15,052 bases of DNA from CAKSKB01 sp034186235 (lineage in GTDB: Bacteria; Bacillota; Clostridia; HGM11514). Below are positions 7,441-13,264 of this stretch, piece by piece. Below the pieces are notes generated by a model. That model saw nothing but the letters and a program-made list of their open reading frames with translations. It made no database searches and was not told the DNA's origin. The stretch is from the NCBI GenBank assembly GCA_034186235.1, contig JAXGBA010000123.1, positions 1-15,052 on the forward strand, given 5' to 3'. The position numbers and the translations under genes are program-made. Numbering within the stretch: the first letter of the stretch is position 1; every line of letters starts with the position of its first letter.

Positions 7441-9036
7441 TTATTTATTTAATGAGGCTTTTATAAAATCTTTGAACAGCGGATGCGGTCTGTTCGGTCT
7501 TGACTTAAATTCCGGATGAAACTGAACCGCAATAAACCACGGATGATCCGCAATCTCAATCATTTCAACAATTCTGTTGTCGGGAGAAGTACCGCAAAGC
7601 TTCAAGCCGTGCGATGTAAGCTCTTCGCGGTAATCATTGTTAACCTCATAGCGGTGCCTGTGTCTTTCATAAATCAATTCCTGACCGTAAGCTTCATAAG
7701 CCTTGGAATCAATATCGATTTTACAGGGATATTTCCCGAGACGCATTGTACCGCCGAGCATTTCAACATTTTTCTGCTCGGGCATAAGATCAATTACAGG
7801 ATGGGTTGTTTCGGGGTTTATTTCAGAACTGTTTGCGTCCTCATATCCCAGAACATGTCTGCTGTATTCGATAAGAGCAGTCTGCATACCGAGGCAGATT
7901 CCGAAATACGGAATTTTGTTCTCTCTTGCATATTTTGCAGCAAGAATTTTACCTTCGATGCCGCGGTTGCCAAATCCGCCCGGAACCAGAATTCCGTCAA
8001 CATCTCCGAGCATTTCGGAAACATTAAATTCGGTAACAAGGCATGAATCAATCCATTTAATATCAACATCCGCACCGTTTGCAATACCGCCGTGCTTAAG
8101 CGCTTCAACAACGCTCAGGTATGCGTCGTGAAGCGACACATACTTGCCGACAATAGCAATCTTGGCAACTTTATTAAGATTGCGCAGACGCTCTACCATA
8201 TCCGTCCATTCTGAAAGGTCAACGGGTTTTGCGTCCAAAGTAAGCCTTTCGCAGACAATATCGGCAAGCCCCTCTTCTTCAAGCGCAAGCGGAACCTCAT
8301 AAAGGTACTGTGCGTCGAGATTCTGCACAACATACCTCTGAGGAACATTGCAGAAAAGAGCAAGCTTTTCTTTTATTTCATCATTTATCGGAACTTCCGT
8401 TCTGCATACGATAACATCCGGCTGAATACCAAGCCCCAAAAGCTCTTTAACGCTGTGCTGTGCCGGCTTTGTTTTAAGCTCCTCGCTTTTTGTGAGATAC
8501 GGAATAAGCGCAACATGGATAAACATCGCGTTCTGATGCCCAACCTCCTGTGCGAACTGCCTTATTGCTTCAAGGAACGGCTGACTTTCGATATCGCCGA
8601 CCGTACCGCCGATTTCAACAATCACAACATCAACATTGTTTTGAGCGCCTTTGGCAATCTGCGCCTTTATTTCGTTAGTAATATGCGGAATAACCTGAAC
8701 GGTATGTCCGTTATACTGACCGGCTCTTTCTTTCTGGATTACCGAAGAATAGATTTTGCCGGTAGTCACATTGCTGTGCGAATAAAGAGTTTCATCGATA
8801 AATCTTTCATAGTGCCCGAGGTCAAGGTCGGTTTCGGCACCGTCGTCCGTAACAAAAACCTCGCCGTGCTGACACGGATTCATAGTACCCGGGTCGATAT
8901 TAAGATACGGGTCAAATTTCTGGATTGTTACGCTGACCCCTCTGCATTTGAGCAATCTGCCCAAGGATGCGGCAGTTATGCCCTTCCCCAATCCGGAAAC
9001 AACACCGCCGGTTACAAATATGTACTTTGTAGGCAT
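7441..9036 (-). CDS. pyrG: CTP synthase
   Basis: This enzyme makes CTP from UTP, ATP and glutamine, the last step of pyrimidine nucleotide synthesis, as a cytosolic tetramer. The 531-residue length is standard. The N-terminal synthetase domain starts with KYIFVTGGVVSGLGKGI (4-20, P-loop) and contains KFDPYLNIDPGTM (40-52) and EIGGTVGDIES (141-151). The C-terminal class I glutamine amidotransferase domain has GGFGNRG (353-359), FGICLGMQ (378-385) with nucleophile C381, and FHPEF (506-510) with H507 and E509. The start has AGGAGG 5 bases upstream. In Bacillus, pyrG is controlled by reiterative G addition at a GGG start and a leader terminator; neither is seen in the short leader here, so that control seems absent. 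Confidence 0.98.
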   Translation of the reverse strand: MPTKYIFVTGGVVSGLGKGITAASLGRLLKCRGVSVTIQKFDPYLNIDPGTMNPCQHGEVFVTDDGAETDLDLGHYERFIDETLYSHSNVTTGKIYSSVIQKERAGQYNGHTVQVIPHITNEIKAQIAKGAQNNVDVVIVEIGGTVGDIESQPFLEAIRQFAQEVGHQNAMFIHVALIPYLTKSEELKTKPAQHSVKELLGLGIQPDVIVCRTEVPINDEIKEKLALFCNVPQRYVVQNLDAQYLYEVPLALEEEGLADIVCERLTLDAKPVDLSEWTDMVERLRNLNKVAKIAIVGKYVSLHDAYLSVVEALKHGGIANGADVDIKWIDSCLVTEFNVSEMLGDVDGILVPGGFGNRGIEGKILAAKYARENKIPYFGICLGMQTALIEYSRHVLGYEDANSSEINPETTHPVIDLMPEQKNVEMLGGTMRLGKYPCKIDIDSKAYEAYGQELIYERHRHRYEVNNDYREELTSHGLKLCGTSPDNRIVEMIEIADHPWFIAVQFHPEFKSRPNRPHPLFKDFIKASLNK

Positions 9037-9068
9037 GTTAACCTCCTGTAAAAATCAATAATAAATTA

Positions 9069-9074
9069 ATTATA
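9069..9074 (-). promoter_or_regulatory. Possible pyrG promoter -10
   Basis: TATAAT on the minus strand lies 33 bases before the pyrG ATG in an AT-rich gap. The -35 (TAGATT at 17 bp) is poor. pyrG may instead be read through from the upstream gene, since no terminator separates them. Confidence 0.4.
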
Positions 9075-9126
9075 CTACAAATTCAAAAAAAAATCTACAC
9101 TTTTTTTAAAAATTTCTAAATTATTT

Positions 9127-9819
9127 TCAATCAACATATTTTCTGAGCTTTGAAACGGTTCTTTGAGGTGCATCTTTTGAGTTTTTCCAGTCTGCGTCCT
9201 TGTTTTTATAGTCAAATTTTTTGGTGAACCAATGTATATCCTCATTAATGCGCTTCATTTCCCGAGACTGCAGCCCGACAAGCATTTCTGAAAATTCGGC
9301 AAACTCTTTTTTTGAAAGCTCTTTTTTCGCAGTTTCAAGCAGCTTTGCGAAATGAGTGATGCAAAATCCTTTTGATTTTTCAATTTTACGGCGAAATTCA
9401 CCGTCGGTACTCCACATGTAAAGTATTACATTCAGGTATTTTGAAAAAACATCGTTCATGTAATCACATACCGTGCACGAATTTTCGAGTTTTTCAAGCT
9501 CTAATATAATATAATCAGTATCGGAAAGCTTTTTGAGTCCCTTTTTCCTGGAAAGAATTTCGTTCAGCGAATTTATGTGCGTATCCATAACCAGTGCAAG
9601 CGGAAGCTTGTTCTGATACTCAATCATTTTGGAAAGATGCCGACGGCAAAACCCTTTTTTGTTGGTCTTGATTCTGAATTCCGGTTTCATCATTGCTGGT
9701 CCGAGGCAAAAATCAAGATTTTTTGTTTCAAGATTTTTTTCAAGAAAGCAAAGCGGACATTCGCAATCCTCGCCGAATGCGTCGTTCACGGGAATTTCGT
9801 AAATTTTTTCTGATTTCAT
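9127..9819 (-). CDS. DUF6062-like protein with duplicated Cys/His putative zinc module
   Basis: The 230-residue protein is soluble, with no signal or membrane segment. I recognise it as resembling the clostridial DUF6062 family, whose function is unknown. Two copies of one pattern are visible: C21-x2-C24 with GFC58-x2-H61, and C115-x2-C118 with GFC153-x2-H156. The spacings are similar (34 and 35 residues between pairs), so this is an internal duplication that probably binds two zinc ions. The stretch LDFCLGPAMMKPE (35-47) precedes the first GFC motif. A lysine-rich, likely flexible tail ends the protein. The start has AAGGA 8 bases upstream. It is divergent from the OGG-type glycosylase and lies 90 bases ahead of pyrG in the same direction. 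I know of no established biochemical role. Confidence 0.8.
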   Translation of the reverse strand: MKSEKIYEIPVNDAFGEDCECPLCFLEKNLETKNLDFCLGPAMMKPEFRIKTNKKGFCRRHLSKMIEYQNKLPLALVMDTHINSLNEILSRKKGLKKLSDTDYIILELEKLENSCTVCDYMNDVFSKYLNVILYMWSTDGEFRRKIEKSKGFCITHFAKLLETAKKELSKKEFAEFSEMLVGLQSREMKRINEDIHWFTKKFDYKNKDADWKNSKDAPQRTVSKLRKYVD

Positions 9820-9830
9820 AAATATATTCC

Positions 9831-9859
9831 TTTACAATAACGGTTATTTGATGTATAAT
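9831..9859 (+). promoter_or_regulatory. Promoter of the ogg gene
   Basis: TTTACA (9831-9836) and TATAAT (9854-9859) are separated by exactly 17 bases, with the start codon 39 bases further on. It lies in the divergent gap with the DUF6062-like gene; the opposing promoter is not clear (a possible TATACT at 9867-9862). Confidence 0.7.
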
Positions 9860-9898
9860 TAAGTATATCATATTTTACTGAAAGATAAAAGGGGTATT

Positions 9899-10756
9899 AT
9901 GAAAGTATACGAAAAAAATTCATCCGTTTTTTTGGAAAATGCAGAAAATTTTAATATCAAGCAAATATTTGAGTGCGGACAATGCTTCAGATTTCACGCT
10001 TATGACAGCGACTATTTTGAAGGCGTTGCCTTCGGAAAATATCTCGGAATATCGCAAATCGGCAATCTTGCGGTAATTCATAACTGTACTCTTGACGAGT
10101 TCAATACCGTCTGGAAAGGCTTTTTTGATTTTGATACCAATTACGGCAAAATTTCATCGTCCCTTGCAAAGGATGATATAATGAAAAAAGCGATTTCTTT
10201 CGGCGGCGGAATCAGGATTCTTAAACAGGATATGTTCGAGTGCATAGTATCGTTTATAATATCTCAAAACAATTCCATATACAATATAGAGCGTGTTGTT
10301 GAAAGAATTAGCGAAAAATACGGAACGCCGATCGGGATTTACAACGGCAAACTAAGATATGCTTTTCCGACGCCACAGCAGCTTTCAAAGGCGACTGCCG
10401 AGGAACTGACGGCGCTCAAATGCGGTTACCGTGCGGAGTATATCACAGGATTTACAAAAGCAGTTGCGAACGGAGAGTTTGATATAGAATCTCTGGACAA
10501 AATGCCGGCAGATGAAGCTAAAGAAAAGCTTATGGCTTTCAAAGGCATAGGAAATAAGGTTGCCGACTGTATTCTTCTTTTCGGATACCACAAATTTGAT
10601 GTTTTCCCGACGGATGTGTGGGTAAAGAAAGCCATGGCTGATTTGTACGCTGTGGATGTTAAAAACATTAACGCATTTTCAAACGAATATTTCGGAAAAT
10701 ATCGCGGGCTCGCACAGCAATACCTGTTTTATTACAAAAGAAGCGGCAAAAATTAA
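9899..10756 (+). CDS. ogg: 8-oxoguanine DNA glycosylase / AP lyase, OGG1 type
   Basis: This enzyme removes oxidised guanine (8-oxoG) from DNA and nicks the abasic site, in base excision repair. The 285-residue protein has the OGG N-terminal beta domain (about 1-110, with ECGQCFRF at 25-32) and the HhH-GPD helical domain (about 111-280). In the latter, SFIISQNNSI (118-127), LKCGYRAEYI (173-182) and the helix-hairpin-helix MAFKGIGNKVADCI (212-225) end in catalytic K220. FPTDVWVKKAM (236-246) supplies the conserved aspartate D239. These match human OGG1 K249 and D268. Bacterial OGG1 homologues are known from Clostridium. The ATG follows AAGGGG by 7 bases. It is a monocistronic gene with its own promoter. 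Confidence 0.94.
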   Translation: MKVYEKNSSVFLENAENFNIKQIFECGQCFRFHAYDSDYFEGVAFGKYLGISQIGNLAVIHNCTLDEFNTVWKGFFDFDTNYGKISSSLAKDDIMKKAISFGGGIRILKQDMFECIVSFIISQNNSIYNIERVVERISEKYGTPIGIYNGKLRYAFPTPQQLSKATAEELTALKCGYRAEYITGFTKAVANGEFDIESLDKMPADEAKEKLMAFKGIGNKVADCILLFGYHKFDVFPTDVWVKKAMADLYAVDVKNINAFSNEYFGKYRGLAQQYLFYYKRSGKN

Positions 10757-10766
10757 AAATCAGGTA

Positions 10767-10795
10767 TTGAAATTTGCCGAATAATATGCTATAAT
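10767..10795 (+). promoter_or_regulatory. Promoter of the tRNA-Leu locus
   Basis: TTGAAA (10767-10772) and TATAAT (10790-10795) are spaced by 17 bases, a near-consensus pair. Transcription would start near 10802, just upstream of the truncated tRNA-like segment, and continue through the intact tRNA-Leu to its terminator. Confidence 0.75.
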
Positions 10796-10811
10796 AATAT
10801 TATCACCGTCT

Positions 10812-10852
10812 GCGGATGTGTCGGAATTGGCATATGCGCTAGACTTAGGTTC
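10812..10852 (+). pseudogene. Truncated tRNA-Leu (5' half only)
   Basis: The 41 bases here match the first 41 bases of the intact tRNA-Leu(UAG) downstream at 35 positions, covering the acceptor 5' strand, the D arm and the anticodon loop with the same TAG anticodon. After that the similarity stops: no matching anticodon-stem 3' strand, T arm or CATCCGC acceptor partner occurs before the next gene. It cannot form a tRNA by itself. It may be a relic of a tandem tRNA-Leu pair or a tRNA-like leader element. Confidence 0.75.
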
Positions 10853-10974
10853 CGTCCTGTATGTGGTTTTGCTGTTGATAACGGTTTTTATCGTTTTCAT
10901 AGATGAGGTTTAAGCTATATGCTCCTCCTCGGTGTACCTCTGCCGTGTAAAAATCAAGAGGAAAAACTTAATAT

Positions 10975-11058
10975 GCGGGCGTGGCGGAATTGGCAGACGC
11001 GCTAGACTTAGGATCTAGTGATTTTATCGTGGGGGTTCAAGTCCCTTCGCCCGCACCA
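10975..11058 (+). tRNA. tRNA-Leu, anticodon UAG
   Basis: A complete class II tRNA: acceptor GCGGGCG pairs with CGCCCGC (11048-11054), discriminator A, encoded CCA (11056-11058), D-arm GGCGGAATTGGCAGACGC, anticodon stem CTAGA/TCTAG around CTTAGGA (anticodon TAG), a long variable arm, and a T arm with GGTTCAAGTCC. It reads CUN leucine codons. It is preceded by a truncated copy and followed by a strong terminator. Confidence 0.97.
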
Positions 11059-11059
11059 C

Positions 11060-11104
11060 ATAATAACCCTAACTTTGATAAAAAGTTGGGGTTATTGTTT
11101 TTTG
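11060..11104 (+). terminator. Intrinsic terminator of the tRNA-Leu transcript
   Basis: A 15-bp stem (AATAACCCTAACTTT 11062-11076 with 11082-11096, one G-U pair) has a 5-base loop and is followed by GTTTTTT. It begins 3 bases after the tRNA CCA. Confidence 0.93.
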
Positions 11105-11138
11105 CCTTTTTTCAGGGTTTTTCAGCCTTTTTCAAGAA

Positions 11139-11179
11139 AAGAAGAGCCGTTACGGAGTCTCTCCGCTGCGGTTCTTTTT
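11139..11179 (+). terminator. Second hairpin with U tail
   Basis: Nested stems AAGAGCCG/CGGTTCTT (11142-11149 with 11169-11176) and CGGAG/CTCCG (11153-11157 with 11161-11165) are followed by a short T run. No gene lies between this and the tRNA terminator, so it is a back-up terminator or the leftover end of a lost gene. Confidence 0.6.
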
Positions 11180-11205
11180 GCGTTTTACCCTTTTTATGTT
11201 ATTAT

Positions 11206-11259
11206 AAAAGGGTTCATATGAAGCAAAAAGGGTTCATATGGTTAAAAGGGGTTCATATT
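11206..11259 (+). repeat. Three iteron-like direct repeats
   Basis: AAAAGGGTTCATATG occurs at 11206-11220 and again at 11226-11240, exactly 20 bases apart. A variant, AAAAGGGGTTCATATT, follows at 11244-11259. A spacing of about two helical turns fits repeated protein binding on one face of the DNA, or a replication or transfer iteron. There is no gene directly attached. Confidence 0.7.
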
Positions 11260-11260
11260 A

Positions 11261-11286
11261 CAATACCGGGCTTTTGCCCGGCATTG
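11261..11286. repeat. Inverted repeat CCGGGC-TTTT-GCCCGG
   Basis: CAAT-a-CCGGGC, loop TTTT, GCCCGG-c-ATTG gives 10 paired bases and one mismatch. No T run follows on either strand, so it is not a clear terminator. It directly follows the iteron-like repeats and lies next to a gene remnant on the minus strand. Confidence 0.5.
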
Positions 11287-11296
11287 CCGTGATTAA

Positions 11297-11394
11297 TTAT
11301 TCTTTTCCTTTCGTTACTTTCATGGCTTCTGCACCTTTTACTTCTGCCTGTGCAAGCAAATTCTTTACAGCACCCCAACCGCCTTTAGTGTAAA
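11297..11394 (-). pseudogene. Possible C-terminal remnant of an unknown protein
   Basis: The minus strand reads about 30 protein-like codons (KGGWGAVKNLLAQAEVKG, then AEAMKVTKGKE) to a TAA at 11299-11297. There is no proper start: the frame upstream merges with the terminator of the XRE gene. The mix of small, charged and aromatic residues looks like real coding sequence cut at its 5' side. I do not recognise the family. Confidence 0.3.
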
Positions 11395-11417
11395 AAAATA
11401 AGAGGCATAGTTGCCTC
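11392..11417 (-). terminator. Terminator of the XRE regulator gene
   Basis: On the minus strand GAGGCA-ACTA-TGCCTC (11417-11402) is followed by TTATTTTTTT. The stem begins right at the stop codon of the regulator. Confidence 0.85.
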
Positions 11418-11720
11418 CTACTTCATATATTTCATTGTTTGAATAATGTGCTGTCTCTTTTCAGGTGTCAGGAACATCCAATCTTGATAAAACTCCTTGA
11501 GTTCGGGAGTGAGTTCTATGCGGTCATCATCGGCAAAAAACTCTGCAAGTGAAATACCAATGGTTTGACAGATTGATTCGAGCGTGGTTATTGTGGGAAC
11601 TGTACCACGGTGAAATATATTTGATAAAGTGGTTTCGGGGATTTTGCTTTCTTTTGAAAGCCTGTACCTCGTCCAACCGTATTTTTTAAGAACGGCATCA
11701 AGCCTTTTACTGATATCCAA
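11418..11720 (-). CDS. XRE-family (Cro/CI-type) helix-turn-helix regulator
   Basis: The 100-residue protein has an HTH_3 domain over about 5-62. RYRLSKESKIPETTLSNIF (18-36) forms the two core helices, followed by LESICQTIGISLAEFF (47-62). A short acidic and helical tail (about 63-100) may mediate dimer formation. It is the size of small autoregulators that sit beside phage, toxin or element modules. The start is a TTG; an in-frame stop just upstream leaves no ATG, and the GGTG before it is a modest ribosome site. It is divergent from the 135-residue orphan protein gene, with a palindrome in between that is a natural operator candidate. Confidence 0.88.
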   Translation of the reverse strand: MDISKRLDAVLKKYGWTRYRLSKESKIPETTLSNIFHRGTVPTITTLESICQTIGISLAEFFADDDRIELTPELKEFYQDWMFLTPEKRQHIIQTMKYMK

Positions 11721-11744
11721 TGCATCACCATCTTTCTTGATATA

Positions 11745-11781
11745 ATTATACTACTCAACTTGGGATTTTTGCAGACTGCAA
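11745..11781 (-). promoter_or_regulatory. XRE gene promoter with palindromic operator candidate
   Basis: A perfect TATAAT on the minus strand lies at 11750-11745. At the -35 position sits a 13-base palindrome, TTGCAG-A-CTGCAA (11769-11781). It would be covered by a bound repressor dimer, which suggests autoregulation by the XRE protein. Confidence 0.5.
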
Positions 11782-11810
11782 GTTCGTGGGGCAAATACTA
11801 CTCTTGAATG

Positions 11811-11840
11811 TTGACAGAATGTATGTTATAATTATATTAT
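11811..11840 (+). promoter_or_regulatory. Promoter of the 135-residue orphan gene
   Basis: A consensus TTGACA (11811-11816) is followed after 18 bases by TATTAT (11835-11840). A perfect TATAAT at 11827-11832 is too close (10 bp) to pair with it. The start codon is 40 bases downstream. Confidence 0.55.
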
Positions 11841-11879
11841 GGTTTTTTATACAAAGAAATAATCAAGGAGGAAAAGGCT

Positions 11880-12287
11880 ATGAATGTTATCGTCTGTATT
11901 GACGATTCCTTTGGTATGCTGTTTAACAACCGCCGCCAAAGTAAAGATATTGTGTTAACAAATCGAATTGTTGAAATGTCAAATTTAACCCGATTATGGA
12001 TTGGAGAGTTTTCTCGTTCTCTCTTTGAAGGTCTCGACCCTCACATTATGTTTATTGATGATGAGTTTCTCGACAAGGCTGAAGCCGGAGATTACTGTTT
12101 TGTTGAAAACTGCCTTTTGACACCGCACATTGACAAAATCGAAAAGCTGATTGTATTCAAGTGGAACAGGAGCTATCCTTCCGACTTTACACTCGACATT
12201 GACCTTTCCAAATGGAATCTCGTTTCAACTACAGATTTCAAAGGAAACTCGCACAAGGAAATAACAATGGAGGTGTATAAGCGATGA
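11880..12287 (+). CDS. Conserved orphan protein of clostridial mobile or accessory regions, function unknown
   Basis: The 135-residue protein is soluble and acidic. I recall relatives in many Clostridia sharing the opening IVCIDDSFGMLFNNRRQSKD (4-23), the central GDYCFVEN (71-78), and IVFKWNRSYPSDF (90-102) with a tail ending ITMEVY. Database names such as ribonuclease Z are sometimes attached to such proteins, but there is no metallo-beta-lactamase motif (no HxHxDH), so that name would not be supported here. No catalytic motif is evident, although the paired D8-D9 and the RRQS element are strikingly conserved in my memory of the family. It has a strong AAGGAGG site and its own promoter, and its TGA overlaps the next ATG (ATGA), so the downstream membrane peptide is coupled to it. 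Confidence 0.7.
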   Translation: MNVIVCIDDSFGMLFNNRRQSKDIVLTNRIVEMSNLTRLWIGEFSRSLFEGLDPHIMFIDDEFLDKAEAGDYCFVENCLLTPHIDKIEKLIVFKWNRSYPSDFTLDIDLSKWNLVSTTDFKGNSHKEITMEVYKR

Positions 12288-12418
12288 AGAAGTTTCTACT
12301 TTGGGGATTAGCCATTATTCTTGCTTTGGGAATTATCGGTGGAATGATGGATTCTGAAACCCCACAAGCTGACCCTAAACCTTCGCTTCCTTTTCGGATA
12401 CAAGATCGGCAACGGTAA
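12284..12418 (+). CDS. Small single-pass membrane protein, probably truncated at its 3' end
   Basis: The 44-residue product starts MKKFLLWGLAIILALG, one N-terminal membrane anchor (about 4-21), followed by an acidic and proline-rich stretch and a basic end. Its ATG overlaps the stop of the 135-residue gene (ATGA), the classic sign of translational coupling. The last 15 codons overlap, in antiparallel fashion, the broken end of an alpha/beta hydrolase gene. The original C-terminal part was therefore probably lost when the two DNA segments were joined. It may once have been a longer lipoprotein-like or anchored protein; no lipobox cysteine is seen. Confidence 0.5.
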   Translation: MKKFLLWGLAIILALGIIGGMMDSETPQADPKPSLPFRIQDRQR

Positions 12419-12494
12419 CTTTTCGATGATCGACCTTTTCGCTTTTGGAAAACACCTTGTCCCATTCCTGTGTCAAATTCAGCTTCTCCATCAT
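12375..12494 (-). pseudogene. 5' fragment of an alpha/beta hydrolase gene
   Basis: Directly after the cupin-fusion stop (TGA-ATG-ATG) an ORF of 39 codons starts MMEKLNLTQEWDKVFSKSEK and continues VDHRKVT. This is the characteristic N-terminus of a roughly 300-residue alpha/beta hydrolase often found next to such cupin genes. After KVT the similarity breaks down and a stop follows; the oxyanion and nucleophile regions are missing. The ribosome site GAGGAGG lies inside the end of the upstream gene. I infer loss of about 90 percent of the gene at a recombination edge. Confidence 0.75.
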
Positions 12495-13262
12495 TCAAGC
12501 CTCCTCGGTTGTCGCTTTTGCGTATTCTGCGTCGTTTACGGCCTCCAGCCACTCATTGGTGGTCTCCGTGCCCGGAACCTCCACCGTCAGATGGGAGAAC
12601 CAGCTATCCGGCGCCGCGCCGTGCCAGTGCTTCACACCCACCGGGATATTCACCACATCCCCCGGATGAAGCGCCTGCGCAGGCTTTCCGGCTTCCTGAT
12701 AAAACCCACGGCCTGCCACGCAGATCAGAATCTGCCCGCCGCCGCTTTGCGCATGATGGATATGCCAGTTGTTGCGGCACCCCGGCTCGAAGGTCACATT
12801 GTAAATGCCCACCTGTGCCGTGGAGACCGGGGCAAGGTAACTTTGCCCAATGAAATATTTTGCAAAGGAATCGTTGGGTGCACCGATGGGGAAAACCATC
12901 TGGCTTTCGTGTGCGGCCCTGGCATCATCGGCAGCATCGTCCTCCGCCCACACTTCTTTTGCCATGCGGAACGCCGCCCACGCCTTGGGCCAACCGGCAT
13001 AAAACGCTGCATGGGTCAGAATCTCCGCAATCTCCGCTTTGGTCACACCGTTGTTCTTTGCGGACTGCAGGTGATACTGAAAAGAGGAATCCGTCAGCCC
13101 CTGCGCCAGTAGAGCAACCACTGTTACGATACTGCGATCCCGAAGGGAAAGCTTGTCCTCCCGGCTCCAAACCTGTCCGAACAGTACATCGTCGTTCAAT
13201 TCCGCGAACTTGGAGGCAAATTCGCCCAAGGCGTCTCTGCCTGCCGTTTGTTTGATTACCAT
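12495..13262 (-). CDS. Carboxymuconolactone decarboxylase-like / cupin fusion protein
   Basis: The 255-residue protein joins two domains. The N-terminal CMD/AhpD-like helical domain (about 12-108) contains LSLRDRSIVTVVALLAQG (38-55) and AEILTHAAFYAGWPKAWAAF (79-98); the peroxidase CxxC of AhpD is absent. The C-terminal cupin (about 140-232) has H167 and H169 in NNWHIHHAQSG, Q177 and H212 (KHWHGAAPD), consistent with one bound metal ion. Such fusions are common in anaerobes beside MerR regulators, flavin reductases and hydrolases, and are thought to act on small reactive or lactone-like compounds; the substrate is unknown. AAGGAGG, 7 bases before the ATG, lies in the last codons of the flavoprotein gene, 2 bases from its stop, so the operon is tightly coupled. 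Composition is clearly GC-richer than in the core genes. Confidence 0.9.
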   Translation of the reverse strand: MVIKQTAGRDALGEFASKFAELNDDVLFGQVWSREDKLSLRDRSIVTVVALLAQGLTDSSFQYHLQSAKNNGVTKAEIAEILTHAAFYAGWPKAWAAFRMAKEVWAEDDAADDARAAHESQMVFPIGAPNDSFAKYFIGQSYLAPVSTAQVGIYNVTFEPGCRNNWHIHHAQSGGGQILICVAGRGFYQEAGKPAQALHPGDVVNIPVGVKHWHGAAPDSWFSHLTVEVPGTETTNEWLEAVNDAEYAKATTEEA

Positions 13263-13264
13263 GG

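Noticed and set aside
8455..9051. 198-codon open frame on the plus strand opposite pyrG
   Set aside because: It is antisense to the invariant P-loop and synthetase domain of CTP synthase, with no ribosome site or recognisable motif.
9037..9126. Reiterative-transcription attenuator for pyrG
   Set aside because: The expected GGGC start and a GCCC-containing leader terminator are not present in this short AT-rich leader.
10812..10974. An intron-containing tRNA-Leu
   Set aside because: No 3' half with a matching anticodon stem, T arm or CATCCGC acceptor occurs before the next tRNA, and the spacer is too short for a group I intron.
10981..11292. 103-codon frame beginning MAELADALDLGSSD across the tRNA
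   Set aside because: This is the well-known false translation of a leucine tRNA gene; it then runs through the terminator hairpins.
12426..13112. 228-codon plus-strand frame across the cupin-fusion gene
   Set aside because: It is a GC-driven shadow frame of the cupin gene; its residues (many Arg, His, Pro) and lack of a start signal do not fit a protein.
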